Below, piece by piece: positions 10,753 through 20,362 of a stretch of DNA of 57,303 bases. The position numbers and the translations under genes are program-made. How positions within the stretch are numbered: the first letter of the stretch is position 1; the number at the start of each line of letters is the position of its first letter. This stretch comes from Spirogloea muscicola. Its lineage: Eukaryota > Streptophyta > Zygnematophyceae > Spirogloeales > Spirogloeaceae. Location: assembly GCA_009602725.1 (NCBI GenBank), contig WELB01000001.1, positions 1,989,096-2,046,398 of the forward strand. Direction: 5' to 3'. The notes beneath the pieces are model-generated. The model had not been told where the DNA came from. It was given only the letters and a program-made list of their open reading frames with translations, and did no database searches.

Positions 10753-13700
10753 CTACCTGTCATCGAAATCAAGGCTTATGTACCCTCGAGTCAAGCGCCC
10801 ATTTGTAGACCGCAACTCATTGATGAGGCGACTCGAATCAGACCCCAGAGCCCCCACAAAGTAGTCGCACTCAGAGGCAATGACCATATCGACTAGTACG
10901 CCTTCCAGCATGTGCTTCGCATCTGGAGGAGCCTCCGATGAATGACCTCCTGCTTCTGAGTAGTGCCAGTTCCAGTCCGTGTAATTAGAAGTGTCCTGGC
11001 GGGCAGCCTGAACAGCAATTACCAGATAGAGTCAGCTCAGCATCACAATTTATGGTGACAGAAACAGCTAACAATGATGTCAAGAACCTGGCCAACCTGA
11101 GCAACCTTGTGGTTGCAAGGAGAATGGCACAAGTATCCACCCCACGTTCCTGTGACACTTTCAGACGTACAAGTAGCAAACATGAAACATGCGACGGAGG
11201 TATGATTGCTAAGATAGGTCCTATCAAAGATTGGGTTGTGGGTGTTGCAATACCCATCTGCAGCAATGCATACCTCTGCATCAGTGCTCAGCCACACATT
11301 CTGCAAGTTGGGAATGTGCAACAGCACTCTTTGCGCCATGTACATGTACGAATGGAGGGAGAATTCCAAGCCCTCCTCCGACTTGGCCTTGCTATCCACA
11401 TGGATGCTCAGAATAGGACGCGGCATGTGTGCAGGTTGATGACGCCAGGCGAACTCGTCCAGAATGTGGTATTTCCGATTGAAGTTGATATCTTCAACAT
11501 CGCCCAGCTCACCTGAGCAGGAACCAGGAATCAGATCCTTGTCGCAGCAAAGTGGCAAGATACTGACAAGAATGTGGTGGTTCAGCCATGCATGGGCCCA
11601 GCAAGCTGGTGGTGGCAACTCACGCCAAACAATGCCAGCCAGCTATTCAAGGCTTGCAGCTGTTGAGCAGATCTGAACCTTACCATTATTGGAGTCATCG
11701 CTCCACTCTGCAGTCGTGAGCTGCTCCTCCTCAGCCATGGCAACTTGGACCGCCAACTTTTGACCAAAAAGCTTGTGACGCTCCATGTTCAGAAGCTGAC
11801 ACATGTACTCTGAAGGCCACCTCATCATGTACCTGCAAGCATGTCAACACGCAGTCCATCATCTTTGTAATGCAATTCCTCACTGCAAGCAGGGTCCTCA
11901 CATATATAAGATGATCTGCTTGTACCTGACGCTCTGGGCTCGCCACCACTGCAGCTGGAGCATAATCCCATTCACAGCTGCACTGTCCTTGTCATGCAGA
12001 AATTCAATTGTGGAGCGCGTCTCTGTCCAGGGAGTGCCCCATGTGCTGCAAACAAGCCGTAGAGGGATAAGCTCACCATCCTCACAGGTGAGACTGACCC
12101 GCAGACAAGGTGACCCTCTTATTGCTCAAAGGGTGACGGGAGGAGGCCCCGCGGCAGCTGTGACCCAGCCACCGTGACACTGCCAAGCCCATCTTGACAG
12201 TCTATTCGTGTAGGCTCTGTATGCTGTCCTTGTACTTTCCAAAGTTGCATCTGTATCTGGCCTCGTTAATGAGGTGAGCCCTAAGCTTTCGCCTAGGAGG
12301 ACAATGCCCAGCAAGGGAGGAGACAGTCCTTATCCAGCAGTGGTAAGTGGGATGGCAAGTGGCAATACGAGCTTTGCACGAAAAGTCTGACAATGACTTT
12401 TACACTGCACAGAGCAGGTAATCTGTCTGGCGCTCCTGGAGGGTGGAGCTCACCCAGGCGCTCCTGCAGCCAGCTGTCTATCAATGGACCATATTCTGCC
12501 GGGTATGTAGAGAACGTTCTCTGTCCCCGCAAGTCCTTCCTTGAGCTGCTCGAAGCTGTATATCTTCTTCCCTCCCTGGTCCCAGAGCTCGACAGCACGT
12601 CGTATGCACTCTTCAGGTGCCAGCGGGAAAAAGTAGCAGTCCATACTCAAAGCCGCTCCACCTGAATATTTACGCGGCACAACGACAAGCTGAAGAATCA
12701 GACAGTGCCTCTTGCAGAGGTCAGATTCCTCTGACATGGTCACTCTTGCAGGGCACACACAGCTGTGTTGCTGTGTCCTACTCAGAGTCCAACTTGCAGG
12801 TAATTACCATGCAGGCCTGCTGGTGCAGCGGGAGCTTGCCTGGGCACCAGTAGCTACCACTGTTGCCGGGTTTGAAGCTGCCAGGCATGGGGACCAAGAT
12901 ACGGCCGTGCTCCAGCGCCAGGCTCAGGGCCCTGCTCATAGTATGGAACATCTCTGCAACACCATACCCACTTGCAGCAGTCCATTCGACCAGTGCAAAG
13001 CGCAGCTCCGCTGCGCTGCAACTCGCAGGGTGCTGGTGCACCCATATGTCCCTCTGCACCGCCCTTGTGAACGGCAGATTGTCTGCATCGCCTCCCTCCA
13101 CCTGCTCCACAGAGCTCGCCCATTGTGTCACTGAGCGGCCAAGAGGTCCGGACGCACATAGAGACTTGCCATATCTTCGAAAATGCTGTTGAGATTGAGA
13201 TTCCGCCACTCTGAGCAAGGTGCATGAGAGGCCAGGGAGGCCTCTTTGCTGGTCAAGGCTCGCCGCAGCTCACCCAAGGCGTTGCAGGGCCTCGGACGCG
13301 CTCATGAGCCTCGTCGGCATCCCACTCCGGAAGAGACACGGCACGTCGCCGGTCTAGCGCCTGGCGCTCGCGCGTGAGCTCCACGCAGCTCTGCAGGTGG
13401 GGTGCGAGCGGGACGTGGAAGAACTCCTCGCCCTCGGCCACCGTGAGCAGCGGCACGCCAGCGCCGGCACCACCCTCCAGGCTGTGCTTCACTGCAGCGC
13501 CGCAGCAGTGCAGCACATAAGCGGAGCCACCAGTAGCTCCAAGAATGCCGTCACCAATCATGAGCTGCAATTGTGAGTGGATTCTGAGCCGCCTCGTTTC
13601 AGCGGTCCTCAGGATCCAGCAAATGCCGACGGCCTGAAGCGCGCAGGGCTCTCACCTGTCCAGAGCTTGTAGAGCATGGTGGCCATCTCGGAGACCTCCG

Positions 13701-13824
13701 ACTTGGCCGTCTCGTCGTCATCGCCGCGCGCCGCGGCCGGCCAGCCCAGGACGAGCAGGAGGGCGCAGAGCCCGGCGGCCGCTGCCAGTGGGAGCCCGCG
13801 CGGCGGCGGCGGCGGCCGCCTCAT
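10753..13824 (-). CDS. FUT8/plant-type fucosyltransferase-like protein, probably Golgi
   Basis: A glycosyltransferase-like protein with an N-terminal signal or anchor (MRRPPPPPRG then a Leu/Ala-rich segment, from 13824). Well-phased exons are 13185-12808, 12710-12454, 12045-11926, 11832-11684, 11605-11274 and the last, 11007-10753. An exon near 13564-13274 and one or two between 12453 and 12046 are less certain, and the join of exon 1 (ending 13656) to the next does not keep phase with the obvious splice sites. Family features, from memory of plant and FUT8-like proteins, are LQLQWWRAQSVRYMMRWPS, ILSIHVDSKAK (normally an HVR..DK motif), NVWLSTDAE, and near the end VIASECDYFVGALGSDSSRL followed by LINELRST. 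These fit a GT-B sugar transferase using GDP-fucose, but the conserved arginine after HV is not present. Acceptor unknown. Confidence 0.75.
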
Positions 13825-14129
13825 TCGAGCGAGACTTGGACCAAGGGCGCAAACACGGCCAGCACCGGGAGCGCCCGCGCAGAGGGCCGGAGGAGGCTGG
13901 CGGTGTGCGCCGGCGGAGGGGCTACGCGGCGGCGCCGCGCCGCCTCAGCGCAGCGCCCGACGGGGCCGCGGCGGCGTCGAGAAGCGGAGGCGCCGCGGCG
14001 TTGCGGGGCGACTGGCGGGGCGGGAGGCGAGGGGGCACGCTCGAGTTGAGCGGCGGAACGGAGCTTCTGAACGGAGCTGTTCCTGACGAACGGGTGTTGG
14101 TTGGTGGCGTGGGCGATGGCTGTTGATTT
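13825..14129. promoter_or_regulatory. GC-rich upstream region of the fucosyltransferase-like gene
   Basis: About 300 bases of very GC-rich DNA upstream of the minus-strand start at 13824, ending at a family B LINE tail. Open frames here have no recognisable content. It is the likely promoter and 5' UTR. Confidence 0.35.
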
Positions 14130-14545
14130 GAAAGGAGAGAAGGCGCGCGGTGCGCATGAAATTGAAGCGAGGCCAATTCAAGCCAATACATTTTCCACGC
14201 AGAAAATGCAGAAAGTGCAAAGAATGCAGCGCAAAGAATTTGGCTACATGAAATGACGCCATATACTAGGAGGGCCGGAGGTCCCACAGAGCGGGGAGCC
14301 GTGCTGACGGGGGGCCATGTCGACTCGACCTGTACCGCTTATGGAGCTGCTAGAGGGGGGAAAAGAAAGAAGCGCGGCCAGAATGACTGGTGGCTGGGAA
14401 AGGCCAGCCCAAAGGAATGGACAAGGTCTGAGGGAGTCTGAGTGCGAACGACTAGGACTAAGACATCAGCCAGGAAACGCTCCGTAACCTCTGGTTAGGA
14501 GATGCAAGTCTGAGTAGCTAGCTGGCGGAAAGACTTCGCCCTGAC
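14130..14545 (-). mobile_element. Family B tail and a LINE C-terminal scrap
   Basis: The plus-strand GAGAAGGCGCGCGGTGCGCA at about 14138, followed by inverted GGCCAATTCAAGCCAATAC, is a family B 3' terminus. At 14370-14540 the block with GGCTGGGAAAGGCCAGCCCA plus AATGGACAAGGTCTGAGG, and the minus-strand coding end SYSDLHLLTRGY, repeats the arrangement found at 2325-2480 with close sequence identity. Confidence 0.65.
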
Positions 14546-14595
14546 AGAAGCTGGAGGCCGCCGCCAAAGCTCGGCCTGCGCGCAAGTGAACCGCG

Positions 14596-15140
14596 AGAAA
14601 GTGCTCGCCCATTGAGAATAAGGGCTGGAACAACCAGCCCGAAAAAGAATGGAGTACGAGAAGGGGGCCAGGGGAAGCGCTAAGTAACAGAAACAAAGCT
14701 GCTACGAGACACTCAGTAACCCCTGCTAAGCAGCCGCGAGGGACCGCTGCATCGAGAAAGAAGAAAGTGCATCGAGACGGCCAAACGCACAAGGAAGACT
14801 TGAGCGAGGGACCCGGCGACGTTGAAGCCGGGCTGCTCGCCCTGCTGCCCCAGGCGGCGGGCCGCTGCACGCCGCGCCAGGCGGTGGAGCAAGTCAAGCC
14901 ATTTCGAGCCAAAGGCTCCGTGCACGTCGACTGCCAGTGGAACAAAATCGTCTCCCACCGGGTGGTCCGAGTACTTTCGTTCCTTTTCGCCCACCGCTTG
15001 GCCGACTGCGAAGCCCGCCTCCTCCGACGAGCGTTTTGAGCTGCTGGAAACAAAGCAGTCAGTTGTGATGACGCGGAAAGCGCGCCGGGCGCATGAAATA
15101 AAATGGAGGCCAATTCAAGCCGATACATTGTTAAAGGAGG
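14596..15140 (-). mobile_element. LINE 3' end, family A variant, preceded by a family B tail
   Basis: The minus-strand frame from 14994 encodes KYSDHPVGDDFVPLAVDVHG through AGSLAQVFLVRLAVSMHF to PSRLLSRGY, stop at 14713. It is followed by the family A 3' UTR with perfect hairpin (14622-14640), ending at about 14596. Compared with the copy at 29029-29868 it lacks about 20 residues before LLSRGY. Between about 15075 and 15135 lies a separate family B terminus in the same orientation. Confidence 0.75.
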
Positions 15141-15224
15141 GTAAGGAAGCAGCAAAGGGGGGGTTTTCTCTGGGGGGGTGGCACCGTGGAGCAGTGAGCT
15201 ATTTCAAACGAGTTTGAGTGAACG

Positions 15225-15560
15225 ATGGAGAGGGCCTGAGTGGCCAATTACAAAAACGCAGAAATTGGCTCTCAAAGAATAAGGGCTCGCTCATTGAAAG
15301 AAAAATTCCGTGTATAAGACAAACGTAGGCCAAATGGCCAAGTACACAGGCAAGCACATCTAAAGATCTACATAAAGAGGGCAAGAGCCGCGAGCAGCCC
15401 GGAATAGAAGGAAGCGCGGCCAGATTGACTGGTTGCTGGGAAAGGCCAGCCCAAAAGAATGGACAAAGTCTGAGGGATGAGTTGACAAGGTCCGGAGGAA
15501 ATTTCGTGTATTTGAAACAATCGAAGGCCAGTATGGCCAAGTACAGAGGTAAGCACATCT
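15225..15560 (-). repeat. Family E-type tails, two copies
   Basis: Inverted copies of the family E 3' UTR end in AAGCACATCT at about 15350-15360 and 15550-15560, each with GGCCAAATGGCCAAGTAC or GGCCAGTATGGCCAAGTAC. Between them is GGTTGCTGGGAAAGGCCAGC plus CCAAAAGAATGGAC, the hairpin-type tail. No coding portion was found. Confidence 0.6.
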
Positions 15561-15596
15561 TATGACGTAGCAGCTAGCATCTAGCAGCTACTGGAG

Positions 15597-16967
15597 CTGC
15601 TAGTGGAGTGAGGCAGCAGCTGTGCCAGGAGGAATGGAGGGGTGGGGGGGGGAAGAGGGCTGGAAGTGCCGATTGGGGCCTTGACGACCTGTCCTGCTGG
15701 AGCTGCTAGAGGAGGAGTTGGGCAGCAGCAGTAGCAGGAGGGATGGAAGGGGGGGGAAGGATGGCCGAAAGTGCCGGTGAGGGCCTTGTCGATCTGGCCT
15801 GGCAGCAGTGGCAGGAGGAGGGATGGCGGGAAGGGGAAGGAGGGCCGGCTGCTAGAGGAGTGAGGCAGCAGCAGTGCCAGGAGGAATGGAGGGGTGGGGG
15901 GGGGAAGAGGGCTGGAAGTGCCGATTGGGGCCTTGACGACCTGTCCTGCTGGAGCTGCTAGAGGAGGAGTTGGGCAGCAGCAGTAGCAGGAGGGATGGAA
16001 GGGGGGGGAAGGATGGCCGAAAGTGCCGGTGAGGGCCTTGTCGATCTGGCCTGGCAGCAGTGGCAGGAGGAGGGATGGCGGGAAGGGGAAGGAGGGCCGG
16101 CTGCTAGAGGAGTGAGGCAGCAGCAGTGCCAGGAGGAATGGAGGGGTGGGGGGGGGAAGAGGGCTGGAAGTGCCGATTGGGGCCTTGACGACCTGTCCTG
16201 CTGGAGCTGCTAGAGGAGGAGTTGGGCAGCAGCAGTAGCAGGAGGGATGGAAGGGGGGGGAAGGATGGCCGAAAGTGCCGGTGAGGGCCTTGTCGATCTG
16301 GCCTGGCAGCAGTGGCAGGAGGAGGGATGGCGGGAAGGGGAAGGAGGGCCGGCTGCTAGAGGAGTGAGGCAGCAGCAGTGCCAGGAGGAATGGAGGGGTG
16401 GGGGGGGGAAGAGGGCTGGAAGTGCCGATTGGGGCCTTGACGACCTGTCCTGCTGGAGCTGCTAGAGGAGGAGTTGGGCAGCAGCAGTAGCAGGAGGGAT
16501 GGAAGGGGGGGGAAGGATGGCCGAAAGTGCCGGTGAGGGCCTTGTCGATCTGGCCTGGCAGCAGTGGCAGGAGGAGGGATGGCGGGAAGGGGAAGGAGGG
16601 CCGGCTGCTAGAGGAGTGAGGCAGCAGCAGTGCCAGGAGGAATGGAGGGGTGGGGGGGGGAAGAGGGCTGGAAGTGCCGATTGGGGCCTTGACGACCTGT
16701 CCTGCTGGAGCTGCTAGAGGAGGAGTTGGGCAGCAGCAGTAGCAGGAGGGATGGAATGGGGGGGAAGGATGGCCGAAAGTGCCGGTGAGGGCCTTGTCGA
16801 TCTGGCCTGGCAGCAGTGGCAGGAGGAGGGATGGCGGGAAGGGGAAGGAGGGCCGGCTGCTAGAGGAGTGAGGCAGCAGCAGTGCCAGGAGGAATGGAGG
16901 GGTGGGGGGGGGAAGAGGGCTGGAAGTGCCGATTGGGGCCTTGACGACCTGTCCTGCTGGAGCTGGC
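15597..16967. repeat. 252-bp minisatellite, five full copies plus a partial sixth
   Basis: Unit starts fall at 15597, 15849, 16101, 16353, 16605 and 16857; the last stops after about 110 bp. Copies are nearly identical: the first differs near its start, and one G-run base reads AATGGG instead of AAGGGG in the fifth. Each unit is itself two related sub-blocks, both containing GCTGCTAGAGGAG and GGCAGCAGCAGT plus a G-run. The unit length is divisible by three, so frames stay open through the array on both strands. The plus strand is G-rich with runs of up to nine G. The array ends about 45 bp before the gluconokinase start codon. Confidence 0.95.
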
Positions 16968-17013
16968 ACAGCGGTGGCGGGGCCAGGTGTCCCACTCGCC
17001 CGCCGGAGCAGCC

Positions 17014-18243
17014 ATGGCCGCTGGCGGCAGCGGTGGCGGCGTGGCGCCACAGCACGCCGTGGCCGTCGTCGTCATGGGCGTCTCCGGCGCCGGCAAGAGG
17101 TGCCCGCTCCCCTTTCCCGCCGCTCGCTCACTAGCTGCCCCTCGGCTGGTCGGCCGCACTATGAAGCAGTGTGGCGACTTGCCGCAATGTCAACCCCACC
17201 TTCCGGCGCCTCCGCGGGGGGTTGCTGGTGCTGCAGCTGGGGTTTGCCCCACGCCTGATGGACGGCGCGGGCCGTGGTGGGTCAGCTCCGTGGGGCGCCT
17301 GCTGGCGGACGAGCTCGGCTGCACCTTCCTGGACGCCGACGACTTCCACTCTAATGAGAGCCGAGGTGCGCTGCCGGCGCCGCTGCCGCCCGCTCCGTTG
17401 TGCAGAATTGCACAGAGCCTGGTGGCAGGGAAATCTCGCATCGAGGGTCCCTTGTGACTTCAGCGGCATTGGCCCTTTCTTGTTTGGCGCTTCATAGAAG
17501 ATGCGCCGAAGTGCTCCTTCTGGGTGCAGCACCAGGAAAGGCTCAGCTTGGCACGGTGCAATAGTGGAGTGCAATGCACGAATATTTTGCAAGGGCTTGA
17601 TCGCGCTTGCCACAGCCCCTGTTAGCCGACTGATTGTGCTTGCGTTGCGCTCCTCCTTGCAGCTAAGATGCGCGGCGGCATCCCGCTCACCGAGGACGAC
17701 AGGGCGCCGTGGCTGCGGCGCCTGGCCGAGCAGCTGGCCTCCCACGTTGCGCACGGCCGCAGCGTCGTGCTCGCGTGCTCCGCCCTGCAGCGCTCGTATC
17801 GCTGTGTGCTCGATGGAAGCACGCCCCACGTCAGTGGCGGCCCTTGTTCACCTGATGTCCCCAGGGCAGGGCCAGGCATTGACCTTGATCACAGTGTGGA
17901 GCATGCAGACATCCACAACCTCAGTCACCCAAGCTGCTCTCGAGCTAGTGCGGCATGCACGCAAGATGCAGAAAGTACAATAGCAGCCAAGCGCCGCAGC
18001 CGGGTGCTCTTTGTATACCTGCGTGGCAGTGCGCAGCTCTTTGCTGGGAGGCTCAAAGCAAGGGCAGCAGAAGGGATGCACTTCATGCCGCCTGCCCTAC
18101 TCCAATCGCAAATAGACCTCCTGCAAGTCTGCGATGGCGAGCCCGGGGTTATCACCTTGGATGCAGCAAAACCAGTGTCCACTATCGTGTCCGAGGCTGT
18201 GTTGCAGATTCAGGAGCAAGTGCGCCTGAAGGCTTTTCTCTGA
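17014..18243 (+). CDS. Gluconokinase
   Basis: Phosphorylates D-gluconate to 6-phosphogluconate with ATP, feeding the pentose phosphate pathway. Exons are 17014-17099, 17286-17365 and 17663-18243 (248 residues). Key elements are VVVMGVSGAGKS (P-loop, the final Ser formed across intron 1), LDADDFHSNESRAKMRGGIP then LTEDDRAPWL (the substrate segment of the family, the Ala formed across intron 2), VVLACSALQRSYR, VLFVYLRGS and HFMPPALLQSQ. Typical members are about 180-200 residues. The excess is a segment of roughly 55-60 residues (about 108-169) between SYRCVLDG and VLFVYL with no counterpart in the family. It may be an in-frame intron that I could not delimit. The ATG chosen is the first in frame after the minisatellite and gives a normal N-terminus. 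Confidence 0.9.
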
Positions 18244-18922
18244 CTTGCAGCCATGCTATGCTGTGCAATGTAACGCAATAAGAAAGGTTGGCTGGGGAGT
18301 TGACAGCTAACGAAGAAGCAGCAGGACATCTTTTCCGGCAGCGAGTATGTAAGCCTCCCTGCTCAGCCTTGTACCCGCGCTCACAAAAAAGCTGCACTAT
18401 AGCAGGACGCTTGTGCTCTTGGTGACTTGCCATGACCGGGCAGAGAAGCTCAGCCCGTCCGATAGCTGTTGATGCACTTGTAGCTGTTAATAAGTGAAGA
18501 GCAGCATGGGCGATGGGAACCTTGGCCTTTCAGAGACAATAGCTGTTAATAACTGAAGAGCAGCATGGGCGATGGGGACCTTGGCCTCCCAGAGACATGC
18601 CCTGCCCGCTTCCGGTTGCCCTTCCACTGCTGCAGTGCTGAGTGCCATCGCTGGTGATTTGGTGCGACGTTTTGGGCTGCCCATGCCGCCGGAGTCCTCG
18701 GTTGGCCTGGTCAGTAGGCGGCCTTGGCGCTTGCCAATACCAGTCCTAGAGAGCAGCTGAACGACTGCATCTGCCTTTCAGCCGCCTGCCTCAGATGGCC
18801 ACTTGCGTCTGAGGCTGCAGCGTTTCGTGACAGCCCCCCCACTGCAACCAGAATTGCCTCTCGTGACGAGGCAAGGTGGCAGCCCGGGCGCCGGGGCGCC
18901 GTCAAGGATCGCGGGCCTGGCA
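18244..18922. other. Intergenic interval with a 59-bp tandem duplication
   Basis: Between two co-directional genes. It holds the direct duplication described separately and no recognisable ORF. The region from about 18720 is the probable promoter and 5' UTR of the TMEM97-like gene. Confidence 0.5.
18482..18599. repeat. 59-bp tandem duplication
   Basis: AGCTGTTAATAAGTGAAGAG and the following 39 bases (18482-18540) are repeated with about five substitutions at 18541-18599. It is a recent local duplication with no evident function. Confidence 0.9.
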
Positions 18923-20249
18923 ATGCAGGGGCAGGAGTTTGCGGCTATGGAGGGTGTGGCCTCCAGGGCTCCGAGGCCAGCTCGACTGCGCGCCCGGCCT
19001 TGGGACGCCCTCCTCGTCGCCTTCTTCGCGCTGCACATCCTCACCACTGTCCTCGTCGACGCTCAGCTTGTGCTGCCCGCCGAGCGCTTCCCAGCCGCCC
19101 TCCAAAGCCTTGTCCGCTGGCACGTTGCAACGTACAAGGATTTCCTCGTCGGTCCGCACTCCCTCCTTGCTGCTTTGGTGCTGCTCGGCCATCCTTGCTT
19201 GGCTTCTGACAGTCGGCCTAGACCTTGCCTGCACCGTCTGGCACCAGTGAGTTTGCTTCACGCTTGCTTGAGGTGTTGCTCACAATACTTGGCCAAGGAC
19301 ACGGTGACATACACCTTGCTTAGCTAGTAGCAACATTAGCGAGTACAAGAAGCATGTAGACCTTCCTGTGATTTGTCCACACTGCTGCCTCTGAGTCTTG
19401 GATGGTGCTTTGAGAGACGGCTCGTGCGCCTTCCAGGTGAGAAGCCGCTTTGGTTTGTCTCTCTCGTCTGGTGCGAGGTCCTCTTCCAGCTGCCCTTCTA
19501 TGTGGTTGCAGTCTATGCTTTCCTGTATGGTAAGTTGCCGCCCATGATCAGAGGAGGTCGGGTAGCATGCAACATGGCTTCAGCTGCCCACTTTCCCATA
19601 CAACTTGTTGTCAATAAACGGCGTGGACATGCAGCAGCAGTGGAGAACTGAAGGCGCCATGGTAGCATGAAGGACAATGCGATGTAGATTTGAGCTTCAG
19701 TCCCTGATTAAGCAGATAGGCAATGAAGACTGCAATCACATTATATACGGGATCACCATAACTATGTGCTGCCTTTCAGAGAGGAGCTGGATCAGAGTCC
19801 CAGCCATTGTCTACGCAGCGCATACTGCAACCACAATGGTAAGTCCTTCCACACCTTAGTGTGCTTCTCAAGGAGCCCCAATGCATAGTCGAGACATTGC
19901 AACGACTTCTTGCTGGAGTGCCTCGTGCACGTGAAGCAAGTTAGTCCAGATATCAAGGATAGGAAGCTGTGCCTCAGCAGTCTGATTCTGTTCGATGACC
20001 TAGGCACTTGCAGAGGGCAAAGTGGTATCCAGCCTCTAGCTCTGTGTTATGTCATTCATGTGCCTCCTGCCTATGCAGGTGCCGATATTGACAGTCATCC
20101 TCTGCTCCTCCTTAAGCAGGGCGGATCGTTTAGCTTTGACTGGTGTCTACTTGCCCTTCCTTGTATTGCCCTTGCTAGTGCTCCTGCGCATAGCTCCACA
20201 ATCTGAACCGTTTGCACAAGCCCTTCGTCCACCAGAAAAGGAGGATTGA
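18923..20249 (+). CDS. EXPERA-domain membrane protein, TMEM97/sigma-2 receptor-like
   Basis: A four-helix endoplasmic reticulum membrane protein. In animals this family takes part in sterol homeostasis; its role in algae is not established. Four exons keep phase: 18923-19151, 19437-19529, 19780-19838 and 20079-20249, 183 residues, close to the usual 170-180. Supporting pieces are RPWDALLVAFFALHILTTVL then VDAQLVLP (helix 1 with the conserved Asp), GEKPLWFVSLVWCEVLFQLP then FYVVAVYAF (helix 2 with Glu), RVPAIVYAAHTATTM (helix 3), and VYLPFLVLPLLVLLRI (helix 4). The end is hydrophilic (PPEKED). The gene converges with RAD51C, leaving only about 113 bases between the stop codons. Confidence 0.9.
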
Positions 20250-20362
20250 AAGAATGAAATAATGGGGAGCTCCCTGCCTTAGACTAACGGGCGTGTTCCT
20301 ACTCATCACATGACTATGATAAATCACTCAGCACCATCCAGAGCGTCTGGCCGTACACGTTT

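Noticed and set aside
15597-16967. CRISPR-like repeat array
   Set aside because: Units are contiguous with no unique spacers, and the genome is eukaryotic.
15581-17050. A 489-codon minus-strand open frame and five identical 72-codon plus-strand frames
   Set aside because: They are the minisatellite read in frame. The unit is 252 bp, so stops never appear, and the frame overlaps the gluconokinase first exon on the other strand. There is no evidence of translation.
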